The position numbers and the translations under genes are program-made. DNA of 64,000 nt from Stropharia rugosoannulata (lineage: Eukaryota; Basidiomycota; Agaricomycetes; Agaricales; Strophariaceae). The notes beneath the pieces are model-generated. The model worked only from the letters and a program-made list of their open reading frames with translations, did no database searches and was not told the DNA's origin. The stretch spans positions 1,984,001 to 2,048,000 of the forward strand of contig JANCIK010000013.1 in NCBI GenBank assembly GCA_028532985.1, given 5' to 3'. This document shows positions 46,373 to 57,671 of the stretch, piece by piece; the stretch's first letter is position 1, and each line of letters starts with the position of its first letter.

Positions 46373-47765
46373 ATGCAGTCAGAAGATCTTGCCAAACAAA
46401 CAAACATGTCTGTGCATCCAATGGACATGCCAACTCAGTCTTTTTACCCCTTGACTCTGTTCACTGCCATGGCCAACAGTGCAACTGATGTCCATGTTGC
46501 AGTTGAGCCAGCTACCACTCTCGAGCAAAGAATTAGGAATAAACTAGAGAACAAGATAACAAGGTATGTATATATCATCTTTAATATTTCACTCTCATAA
46601 CTTATTCTGCTGGTAGGGATGGGCCTCTCTCCCGTCTTTTTAAAGCAGCAAGGATATTTCCTGCTATTGTAAACCCATTTGCCTCTATGAATAGAGTCAT
46701 ATATGCTGGTCTACCATCAGAGCCTAATAACAAAAATCTGTATGTACCATATCTTAATCTCTAAGTATATATATTTACACCCCATCTAATCTGCAGTCCC
46801 ATGAAAGAAGAGATATACCAGTTTACCAAGATAAAGGAAATCTTGTCCCTCTTTCAGGCTTCAGTCAACGCTTGTGGTGGGAACCACGAGCATATATCCA
46901 TCCTTGCTAAACATGTAAGTTGAATTCATCTATGTCTCATAGATTTACTCATACCACTTCTGCTTAGCTTGATTGCACTGTTCAATCTGGTCGTCAAAGC
47001 AACACAAAAACCCTCAAGTCTGCCATTATCTTGTTTTTAGCAAGGCTTGAGGAAGATGTTGAAGATACAGAACCTATCAAGGAAGAACTGCTGAAGAGTG
47101 TTGCACACAGTTGGGCACACATGCATACATCAAGTCTCCTCTGTCCCTGGAAACATTGGCCAGAGTATCTTGAGAACCCTATGTATGCATGTTCTGACCT
47201 TCTATTGATATACCTTTCTGATATGTATCACATAGGGCTTTTATCAAAGGAGTGCACAATGGCACTATTCCCATCTACTCTCATGAGTTTCCAACCTTCC
47301 TCATAGAGGAAGGTTTGCTATACAACTGCAACAATGGTGATGAAAGCTCTGGGCTCTTCTTGGGCCTACTGGTTATTGCAGTAAGTAACATGCTAGTTCA
47401 GTGGCATCATTGATCTGACTTGATTACTGTAGTCCTGGCATCATATTTTTACAGGGCTGTCAACAGCATGGAGTCCAACAATGCCAATCGAAAAATGTTG
47501 TGCCCAATTGCATGCTGTCCATATCACTGGTTGCTCAATTGTGTATGCATGTGTACAGGTATGTATTATATTCAGAGACCTTGTTCTTGAATTACTCAGA
47601 TGTTTCTAGGTCCGGTTTGCACTATCTGGTCAGTACAAGTGGTCAACAGTCGACATGCACTTCAACTACATAAAATTTTTCAACCATATTGTAAACATAT
47701 TCGAGAGAGATCCAAAAGATTTATGGATCCAGGACACCCTGCAGTGGCTTCGAAAGTAAGTGTAT
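46373..47765 (+). pseudogene. Hypothetical multi-exon gene truncated by the KDZ element
   Basis: Exons separated by short GT..AG introns: 46373-46563 (MQSEDLAKQTNMSVHPMDMP), a middle part (RLFKAARIFPAIVNPFASMN), 46.8-46.9 kb (QFTKIKEILSLFQASVNACG), 46.97-47.3 kb (SAIILFLARLEEDVEDTEPI), then FLIEEGLLYNCNNGDESSGL in another frame and, near 47.68 kb, NYIKFFNHIVNIFERDPKDL with IQDTLQWLRK. The layout recalls an uncharacterised fungal family often seen near transposons (perhaps DUF6698), but I am not sure. The 3' end after 47760 runs into the KDZ terminal repeat region and stops at once. Confidence 0.4.
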
Positions 47766-47901
47766 TCTATTAGTTATGTGATTACTGACTACCATAACAC
47801 ACATAGGTGTACCTGCACATAGGACAGTGGCTGGGTACCGTGATCTATAGTAGTACAGTGAACTATTATTATACCGTGGATCACAAAGTTATTTTGAGCT
47901 A

Positions 47902-48745
47902 ATGAAAACCTAGTATATTACTGTGCTACACGGGACTAATGGAAAGCTAGTATTTGACCATGAATTACAGGGCCATTTTCAACAAATGGAATTGCCACTA
48001 GGGAGAACAAGGACCGGCAATTGAAGCAAACAACTGCCGGTCTGTTCCTTCAAATTTCAGATTTCGAACTGGCGACTGGAGACATTTTTGTTGTGATATT
48101 CAAAAATTGGATCCATTGGCTGGCGAATGTCAGTTAGGCCGGCGGTGTCATGTTCAGTACCTGGCTGCCTGTTCAATATTCCATTTGAAACCGGCGATCC
48201 ATTTAATAGTATGATTCTTGACTGGCGATTTTCAGATATGCAGCCAGCATCATTAATCATCAGCTCCGGCTGCCTGGTACAAATATGGCCGGCTGTCGTA
48301 AGCACAAATGCATCAGTGAATCACGTGATCTGCTATGTGTATGATGGATTTGCCGGGGTTCTAAAAGAATGTAGACCAGCGGTTCTGCCTCATCAACTAG
48401 TGTTCATGTTTGGTAGGCCAGGCTGCATACAGTTATATAACTAGTGTTTTATTCATGCAAAGATACAGTCTGAGCTGGTCTAAACAAAGTGTTTAAATGT
48501 GGTATAAGGCCGGCGGTTAGGCCGGCGGTTTCCCATTACAAAGTCGGAATACCTGCTTTACAGTAAATATACACTCTCATATATTAGGGTACATTTAAAA
48601 GACTTGTGCAAATCAAATGACTAACAGAGTATGCTGAGACTGCCGGTGTGGCTGCCGGTTTCATTCAATCATTTTGTCTTCAAGCATGGAAGGCTCTAAG
48701 ACATCAAGGCCAAATGCATACAGGCTAATTCCTAGCCCATTAACC
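47902..48745 (+). repeat. KDZ element left terminal inverted repeat (inner ~840 bp)
   Basis: Aligns by eye, at high but imperfect identity, with the reverse complement of 63150-64000. Examples are CCTAGTATATTACTGTGCTA, CAGGGCCATTTTCAACAAAT and TGGATTTGCCGGGGTTCTAA. The repeat reaches the window edge on the other side, so its outer extent is unknown. No coding. Confidence 0.85.
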
Positions 48746-48873
48746 TTGACTAACCAAGTGGTGGTTATGCTTAGTTTTTTGGAGAAAATCTACATTTGCA
48801 GATGTAACTGACTGAAAACCTGCTTGGGGTAATATAAGACCTGCGAGTCCACTTCCCCATCTGCATCGGCGTC

Positions 48874-50601
48874 CTAGTCATCATAATCATCAGAATTGGA
48901 GCTTGAGTTGGGGCTCCAGGTGGAAGGAAGAGAAGTGCCTACCGAACTGGCGTTGTCATTGTCGAAATCAACGGGCACGGCTAATGATAATGGTCAAAAC
49001 TATAGTTCGGTATGGGTCAATGCACTTACTCATTGGTGGCGAGTCAGCATCATTGCTGTCAGCTTGTGTGCGATAATGGCCCATGAGAGGCACAGCTGGC
49101 ACATTCATGGGGGGATCGTCTTCATCATCACTGCTGATCTCAATAATGGGATCGGCAGCCACGGACATCGGCGGCTCATCTTCATCCTCGTCATCCTCGC
49201 CGGTGATCGCTGTTGCCTGACTTGCAAGTACATTCATTGGGGGGTCGTCCTCATCTGATGTGACATCTTCTGGTGTGCTGCTTGCTGGTGGCTGTGCAGT
49301 GTGGATGTTGGTGGCCGGCAGAACAGTCATCGGCGGCTCGTCCTCTTCTTCGTCTGCATCGTCTGCTGGCACCTCCATTGGTGCATCGTCCTCATCTTCA
49401 AGTTTGTTCCCCTGCTGCACCTCCATTGGCACATTGGACTTCTGTGCCAATGCTTCCCCTTCAGGCACCTCCATGAGTGCATCATCTTCGTCCTCAATGT
49501 CCTCACCCTCGGCCATAGGGGGATCGGCAGCCTGAGCCCTTTCGTCACTCTCCATGCTGGCTGTCATATTCTGCCGGCATTCCTCCTTTTGGCCATGCAG
49601 GTATTTCATCAGCTCATCAACGGATGCTGTGCCATGTTGAAGGACGAATGTCCTGGGTTGATCCGATGGACCGGTGGTGTCTGACAACGATGAGGTGCTG
49701 CTTGTTTGCGAGGAGATCTGCTCTTCTGGCAGAGGGCTAATGTAGTGCGGGAGAAGACAGTTTCTCCCCAAGACATTGGGGTTGGGGGCCGGCAGTGGGT
49801 AAACATATGTCGATGCCGGTGGCAGGTGCAACCTCTCCCACAGCATCTCTCTGGGCTCTTGGGGCCCACCATCCTGTCCCCTCTCAAATTCAGCCTTCAG
49901 CAGTTCGAAATAAAAATGTAGCCATGCAAGTTTTTCGTCTTTGTGTGCGCATGGTTCGCACCTCTGCTCGATAGTTGCATTGTTGCCCGCCGGTCGTCAT
50001 GCCAGTCCTGGTATCTCCACATATGGCACTGGACTTCCTGGCAGATCTGGCATCAGGTTTGTAGCATCGTAGAAATCCAGCATGAATGTCAATAGGATGT
50101 CGAAGTGATGCCGAATTGACGCGGCGGTGTCGTTGTAGTCGAGGATTTCGTCAGCCGGCGCTAACCACCAGACCGGTGTTGTTTCTGTCATCGACAGAAG
50201 CAGTTCATCTTCACAGCGCAAAAATTCGGGATTGTATCCCACCAGTAGCATGATGCCATCAAACTGCCAGGCAATGCCATACCCATTGGAGGCGAGTTTG
50301 TCCAGAAGATAGGGTTGGCGCAGCCGGTAACCTTTCATGACACATGTCGAGATGTGTATCAATGTGAATTCCTGTATACAAAATGTTAATAGTATCAATG
50401 AATGGATTAATTAAAGCTTACAATCTCCTTCATTAGAAGGTGGGCATATGGATTGCTGTGGCAAAGCTCCCTCCCTTCGATAGAGTACTGCAATCCGCAG
50501 CGGATGCGGAACATGCACAGATAAAGCAGTACATTGCACTGCACACTTTCAATACATGCATCTTCACTGAGCATAGGAATGGAGCTGGCAAGGGAGGACA
50601 T
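48874..50601 (-). pseudogene. KDZ cargo gene a: acidic DDPPM-repeat protein
   Basis: Exon 1 starts at 50601 (MSSLASSIPMLSEDACIESV) and ends with a GTAAGC donor at about 50422; exon 2 reads from about 50372 (EFTLIHISTCVMKGYRLRQP) down to 49030; the last exon is 48980-48874 (TVPVDFDNDNASSVGTSLPS, acidic end). One in-frame TGA at 49999-49997 interrupts an otherwise open frame of about 450 codons. The C-terminal half carries repeated acidic units: DDALMEV, DDAPMEV, EDEPPMTV, EDDPPMNV, EDEPPMSV, EDDPPMNV. No known domain. Copy B of the short-TIR element sits 70 bp upstream of the ATG. Confidence 0.6.
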
Positions 50602-50670
50602 AGTGGTTTAGAAGGGGTGATTTGGTTGTCAATGGGGTAAAAATGAAGAGCAAGATCACTGCAGATGGGA

Positions 50671-51681
50671 CATCAGGAAAACCACTTTTTTGAAAAGAGA
50701 CTTTTTGAGACATCTATGTGTCTCTTGGGAAATTTACTGTCTTTTTGAGACATCAATATGTCTTTTGGTGAATTTTTGTCTTTTTTATACTTTTAAAGGT
50801 CTCCTGGAGACTTTAGGGAAATATGTAATTCTTCCAATGTCTTTTTAGGTCTTTTTATGTCTTTTAAAGTCTTTCAATTTTTTTAAGTATTTAAATGTAT
50901 TGATGTAATTGTATAAATCTTTTTATGTCTCTAAAAGATTTTAAAAATGTCTCATAAAGTGTATTAAAAAGCTACAAAAAGACTCAAAAAGACATTTAAA
51001 GACATAAGAAACTAGGAAAAAATTGACTTATGAATAGCTATTGTCAACTAATACTTGTAATCTACATTGTAAATCTTATATAAAATACATCTGAACATGA
51101 CTAAATTCAATGACTTGTGATGTAACAAATTAATGTAGTCTAGAGCATTATCATCATATTTGACCTGCAGTGAGTCCATATACACAGGCACATGGTGTAG
51201 GGGGAAGTATGCTGGTTTTAAGTGATGCATGAAGCTGTTGGTTCAATTCCTGGCAAATGCAAATTATTTCCATAACATAAGTTCCCCTTCTCATTGTACC
51301 CAAGTTAATGTGATGGTTTATTTGCCATTGTATGTTTATGTAAGGTGCTGACTAATATAGTTACTTCATGACAAATCTTAAGTACATTTAAATATACCTA
51401 ATTACCTACTTACAAATATAAATACAATCTAATCTATGTAGTAGTGATTTGGCCAAGATGAAGTGATGTTTTTGATGTTTTTATCAAGCGAAAATGTAAC
51501 ATTAAAAGACATTTAGAGACATCTAGAGACATTATGGACACATAAAAAGACATTAAAGAGACTCCTAAAGACATAAAAAAGTCTTTAAAAGTTTGATACC
51601 TGGAGACTTTGCTTTAAAAGTCTCCTAGAGACCCAGGTCTCCTGGGGTCTTTTTAAGTCTTTTTGAGTCTTTTTCCTGATG
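50671..51681 (+). mobile_element. Short-TIR non-autonomous element, copy B (1011 bp)
   Basis: CATCAGGAAAACCACTTTTT to TTTTTCCTGATG; 2-bp target duplication GA on both sides. A box 51193-51203, B box 51240-51250. Inserted between cargo gene a and the transposase 3' end. Confidence 0.85.
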
Positions 51682-52993
51682 GATGATGGTAGATTGATAA
51701 GGTCACATGTATTGGTCAGGCCACATGATACCAATGGCTTATATAATTTACATGTGCTTTACTGAATCTGGCATCTGCCACCCTGCCTAATTCGTTCCAT
51801 AAATTGATCTGCGCTTGTGTGTAAGCTTGGAAGCCAAGTGGATGGCATAGGAGTTGGCCGGCAGCATCATTCAATGTGCGATCAATGTGGCCGGCTGCCT
51901 CATCCCATACAGACCGGTGGAGCTTCCACATATTAGCCATATGCACATAGAAGCGGACTGTCCAGTCCATTTCATGTTGGCAGAGTAGGACCTCCTCTTC
52001 CCAATGCATCTTCTGTGCACAGGCACGTAGCCAATGAATACGATAGACTACATTTGTATTGGTTAAATGTTGTATAAATAAATATGATACTCACAATCAT
52101 TAATTCTTTCCTGGTTCAGATTTCCATCGACTGCCGGCGCAATGTTATGCTCCACCTGCCAAATCCAGGACATTCTTGCACTGCTGCCCCCTCGAGTATT
52201 AGGGTCTGTAATGGACGAACTAGTATTTGTATCAGCTTTTGACATGACTGGAAACTGTGCTTCAATGTTAGCCCGGTCATCTTCATGCCGGGCAAGACGA
52301 AGCATTGACAATCTGTTCGCATTATATTTCCGCCAGTGTGTACTAGTTGCATGTGCGAGTAGCAAAACACAATCTTGTGCACGAGTGTGGTGAGCACCAT
52401 CTGTTCTCCTGACGTCAAATGCATATAGCCAAGATTTCTGAATGATTTCTCCACGAATGGATTCTAATAAATCATCAGCATGTGCTTTCCTAATCTTCAG
52501 CTCTGTTTTCAGTAACTGGCAGAGCATAGATTTATCCTGGGCAGATGCACTGGCAGCTGTCATGAGCTCTTCAGTGATTTCTGAAGGGAATGCCATTAGC
52601 TGTCTTTCAGGGTCAGCATAACTGACTTCTTCATTAGCCACCTCTGCTTCTTCATCTGTTTGTGCACCATCAAGAATGGCAACTTCATGCTCATCATTAA
52701 AGGCATTCACAATGTCAATGCCCATGATGTTGACTGCACTGCAAGCAAATTTGTCCAGCTGCTTGCAAAGTGTGTGCCGGCAGTGTACAAGATCCTGACG
52801 CTATGCGACTGTGGGATCTCAAGGCATATGGCAGACATGGGACTGCAATTCATTTCTAAATAATGAATAAATTGGTTGGTAATAATGATTGAAACTACTC
52901 ACTGCAATTGTTCAGCTTGAATACCCTGTGAAAGCCATACAGCTCGACTGCCAGTCTCCCCATTTCGAATTTCATTCTCTGAAAGCTGCACCT

Positions 52994-54036
52994 CATCAGG
53001 AAAAACACTTTTTTGAAAAAAGTCTTTTTATTTTTTAAAAAGACTTAAAAAGACTTAAAAAGACCCCAGGAGACCTGGGTCTCTAGGAGACTTTTAAAGC
53101 AAAGTCTCCAGGTATCAAACTTTTAAAGACTTTTTTATGTCTCTAGGAGTCTCTTGAATGTCTTTTGATGTGTCCATAATGTCTTTAGATGTCTCTAAAT
53201 GTCTTTTAATGTTACATTTTTGCTTTATCAAAACATTAAAAACCATAACCTCATCTTAGCCACATCACTACTACATAGATTAGACTGTATTTGTAAGTAG
53301 GTAATTAGGTATATTTAAATGTACTTAAGATTTGTCATGAAGTAACTATATTAGTCAGCACCTTACATAAACATACAATGGTAAATAAACCATTACATTA
53401 ACTTGGGTACAATGGGAAAGGGAACTTATGTTGTGGAAATAATTTGCATTTGCCAGGAATTGAACCAACAGCTTCATGCATCACTTAAAACCAGCATACT
53501 TTCCCCTACACCATGTGCCTGTGTATATAATCCAACTGCAGGTCAAATATGATGATAATGCTTTAGACTACATTAATTTATCACATCACAGGTCATTGAA
53601 TTTAGTCATGTTCAGATGTATTTTATATAAGACCTACAATGTAGATTACAAGTATTAGTTGACAATAGCTATTCATAATTCAATTTTTTCCCAGGTTCTT
53701 ATATCTTTAAATGTCTTTTTGAGTCTTTTTGTAGCTTTTTAATACACTTTATGAGACATTCTTAAAATCTTTTAGAGACATAAAAAGATTTATACAATTA
53801 CATCAATACATTTAAATACTTAAAAAAATTGAAAGACTTTAAAAGACATAAAAAGACCTAAAAAGACATTGGAAGAATTACATATTTCCCTAAAGTCTCT
53901 AGGAGACCTTTAAAAGTATAAAAAAGACATAAAATTCACCAAAAGACATATTGATGTCTCAAAAAGACACAAAATTTCCCAAGAGACACATAGATGTCTA
54001 AAAAAGTCTTTTTGGAAAAAAGTGGTTTTCCTGATG
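52994..54036 (-). mobile_element. Short-TIR non-autonomous element, copy C (1043 bp)
   Basis: Inverted relative to A, B and D. 2-bp target duplication CT. B box complement at 53456-53466, A box complement at 53503-53513. Inserted in a coding exon of the KDZ transposase. Confidence 0.85.
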
Positions 54037-55250
54037 CTCAATTTCTCGCATGGTTGCAGCCTTCTGCACAGCCAGTCAATAAATGTCCATTGCTTCTGGC
54101 TCCTCATCTCGCCGGTGTTCAGCAGCCTCAATCTGTTCCAGCCATTCCGGGAGTTTATCTGCCGGCATACTTGCAGTAATATCGTTATAGTACACAATGG
54201 AATCAATTTCTTGATTCACTGCTCGAATATATTTCTTGATGATTGTAGATGGCATATTGACTGTCTTTTTCCAATTAGAATCAGCCATGTGATCATTGAG
54301 CACTTCAGCTCTATGGCCGGCAGTCGCAGTCCGAACACTGCGAGATGTCTTGTTTAGCAGGCTCCACAGGGTTTCCAGGATTTCTCCATCTACCATGCCA
54401 ACACCTGGGATATAGGTAGATGCCCATCTATATAGACATTCCGTCTTGTGGCCATGTACATGCCAGAGACCGACTGCGCATATGCATCGAAGCCTTTGTG
54501 GCCAAGTGAGACCCTTCATTAGTCGAAATCGCCTAGTCATATTCTTGTAGAACTGACACATAATGTCATAAATGAACATGACAGTTTCGATGCCGCCAGT
54601 GTTGGTATTCTTGAGTGCTTCAGAAATACTGTAGTCCATGCACATTTGACATTCGCCCAATTCAAAGTCAACAAGACTGCCTGGACAGAAGCAGCCATGT
54701 CGTGCACATGCCTGTACACCAATCCCTCTGACCCGGCGGCCAGAAACAACCTTTTCACTGTCAAGCTGTGCACGGTGAGAATGGCAAGTCGGCGGCTCTT
54801 TGAATTTCCTGGAATATTTTTTGGCATCCTTCAAATGCTCCTGGTATGGACCGGCAGCTGTCATGAATGCCTGGCCGACTGTCAGATCAATATTGTCATG
54901 GGCGTTCTTTTGATTCAAATGGTCAGCCTTGAAATTGCCATCAGCACAGTACTTGCAAATAAACAGGAATTTGTTGTCATTGTCTTTCCAGTTGTCAGGA
55001 AGATTTATATCCGGCTGTGGGCAAGTAGGGCAGAAAATAGCCAGTATATCACCATAGATTGATGGCATGGTTTTTGCTATGCCGGTGGTGGTACCGGCAG
55101 CTGCATCATTTGTTTCATCATCAGATTCTGGTGCTTGCTCATCAACAGTTGGTGCCACATTTTCTGCCAGCATTTCATTTGGAATTTCATTATCAGCCAG
55201 AATGTGCACTTCTGGCACAACAGGTGGATCCGGTTCTGGTTGCCATAGCC

Positions 55251-56310
55251 CATCAGGAAAACCACTTTTTTGAAAAGAGACTTTTTGAGACATCTATGTG
55301 TCTCTTGGGAAATTTACTGTCTTTTTGAGACATCAATATGTCTTTTGGTGAATTTTTTGTCTTTTTTATACTTTTAAAGGTCTCCTAGAGACTTTAGGGA
55401 AATATGTAATTCTTTCTATGTCTTTTTAGGTCTTTTTATGTCTTTTAAAGTCTTTCAATTTTTTCAAGTATTTAAATGTATTGATGTAATTGTATAAATC
55501 TTTTTATGTCTCTAAAAGATTTTAAAAATGTCTCATAAAGTGTATTAAAAAGCTACAAAAAGACTCAAAAAGACATTTAAAGACATAAGAAACTAGGAAA
55601 AAATTGACTTATGAATAGCTATTGTCAACTATTACTTGTAATCTACATTGTAAATCTTATATAAAATACATCTGAACATGACTAAATTCAATGACTTGTG
55701 ATGTAACAAATTAATGTAGTCTAGAGCATTATCATCATACTTGACCTGCAGTGAGTCTATATACACAGGCATATGGTGTAGGGGGAAATATGCTGGTTTT
55801 AAGTCATGCATGAAGCTGTTGGTTCAATTCCTGGCAAATGTAAATTATTTCCACAACATAAGTTCCCCTTCTCATTGTACCCAAGTTAATGTGATGGTTT
55901 ATTTGCCATTGTATGTTTACATAAGGTGCTGACTAATATAGTTACTTCATGACAAATCTTAAGTACATTTAAATATACCTAATTACCTACTTACAAATAC
56001 AAATACACTTACTAATACAATCTAATCTATGTAGTAGTGATTTGGCTAAGATGAGGTCATGTTTTTAATGTTTTTATAAAGCAAAAATGTAACATTAAAA
56101 GACATTTAGAGACATCAAGAGACATTATGGACACATAAAAAGACAAAAAAGAGACTCCTAGAGACATAAAAAAGTCTTTAAAAGTTTGGTACCTGGAGAC
56201 TTTGCTTTAAAAGTCTCCTAGAGACCCAGGTCTCCTGGGGTCTTTTTAAGTCTTTTTAAGTCTTTTTAAAAAATTAAAAGACTTTTTTCAAAAAAGTCTT
56301 TTTCCTGATG
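55251..56310 (+). mobile_element. Short-TIR non-autonomous element, copy D (1060 bp)
   Basis: 2-bp target duplication CC. A box 55774-55784, B box 55821-55831. Inserted in a coding exon of the KDZ transposase between RAHG and LWQPEPD. Confidence 0.88.
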
Positions 56311-57544
56311 CCCATGTGCTCTGCCATGCATGGTCCACATCTTCATGTTGCAGAATTGCCTGCTGAGTCGCCGGAGTTCCCGGTATCGATCCAATACAGC
56401 TTGTGGGAAGGCTGGGCATGTCAACCGGCGGAGCTTCATGTAATACTGATATGCTGATGTCTTGCATTCCAGGTTAGACAGCCTGAAGTCTCGAAGAACA
56501 GCAAATGTGAATACAGTCTTGATCACATCAAAGGAGGTTGGGAATAGTGCAAGCTGCATGTATTGGTTATCCTCCGGTGGTTGATTGTTGCAGTGACATT
56601 TGACCGCCGGCAGATGATGGATCCCATTCACCTCGACAATTGTAACAAATGGATTGACATCTGTATCATGTTGGGCTGGCCTCGGTAACACTCGAGGGTA
56701 AGTAACATCAATATCAAAGACAATGGTATCTTCATCAATGTATTCATCGGCAGCTTCCTCCGCTTCGGGTTGCAGACCAGCATTGTAAGCCCGGCAGAGG
56801 TCATTTTCATGTTCATTGCCATATTCTCCCTCTTGCATTTCCTGTACATTGTTGTAATCAATCATTGTATTGGGACATTTATTTCCTTGATGCCCAAGAT
56901 GAAGCTTGACACCCACTTGCCACAAGGCTGCCGGACAGAATGCACTGCCATCCCAACGAAGGATGCAATGAAATGGCATGAACTTGTGAGACTGCCGGCA
57001 GCATGTTGTGCACAACAGCCGGCCTCCAAAACAAGCTTTACATTTACATTTCGCATCTGGTGCATTGCAGTTGTTGCATGTGTCAATACCACTGGCAGGT
57101 GCATGTGATGCCATTACAATCTTCAAGTGTGTATCTCTTCGGACAAGCCATTCCCTAAGGAAATCATTTTGTGACTGCTGGAATCAGTACATGCAGTGTG
57201 CAATTAATATCAATAATATACCATACCTTCCCTCTGTATATTGGTAGATTCATGTTATCCAGGTTTGCGATTACCTGGTCCTCAGTAATATCTCCTGCAT
57301 ACTCCAGACGATCAGGTACTGCCTGAGGTTCAAAGACTGGGGCAGCAGCAGGAATAACAGCTGTGACAGGAATGGCCGGCAGTTCATTGTCTTCAACCGG
57401 CTGTCCCCCTCGTTTGTGTTTCTTGGTGACAATCTTTCCTCTGTGGTCTCGTTCTTCTATCTGCATGTCTCCCCCTTCATTAGGAACATGGTGCTGGGTG
57501 ATACAGACACGACACATTGGGAGAGGATGGCGGCACATGTACAT

Positions 57545-57671
57545 TCAGTTCAGCACTTTATATTAAGAAATCAATGCCACATGTTTACTACCTCATGTCA
57601 ATTGTACATTTATATCCCTACAGTTTATAAGCAGCATACCACAGGGGTTTATTCCAATCTCTTGTTCAGCT
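57545..57671. promoter_or_regulatory. Divergent intergenic region between transposase and accessory gene
   Basis: About 127 bp separate the presumed start regions of the minus-strand transposase and the plus-strand accessory gene, so both promoters must overlap here or extend into the transposase 5' exon. Confidence 0.4.

Larger units (their letters stand above)
51716..57544 (-). pseudogene. KDZ transposase with CxC2 cysteine cluster, split by two short-TIR elements
   Basis: Read on the minus strand. Exon 1 (57544 to about 57229; a likely start is MQIEERDHRGKIVTKKHKRG) ends at a GTATGG donor. Exon 2 from about 57182: QSQNDFLREWLVRRDTHLKI, then the CxC2-like cluster CNNCNAPDAKCKCKACFGG, CTTCCRQSHKFMPFH and GVKLHLGHQGNKCPN. 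After copy D, joining across one CC gives GRAHGLWQPEPDPPVVPEVH in frame. The catalytic core has FICKYCADGNFKADHLNQKN, IYDIMCQFYKNMTRRF, AVGLWHVHGHKTECLYRW and GVGMVDGEILETLWSLLNKT. After copy C, joining across one CT gives MREIEVQLSENEIRNGETGS. The C-terminus (52994-51716) includes ERIND then RIHWLRACAQKMHWEEEVLL. Nonsense codons include TGA after EAMDIY (near 54080) and TGA and TAG near 52810. Family assignment is firm; the gene is dead. Confidence 0.88.
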
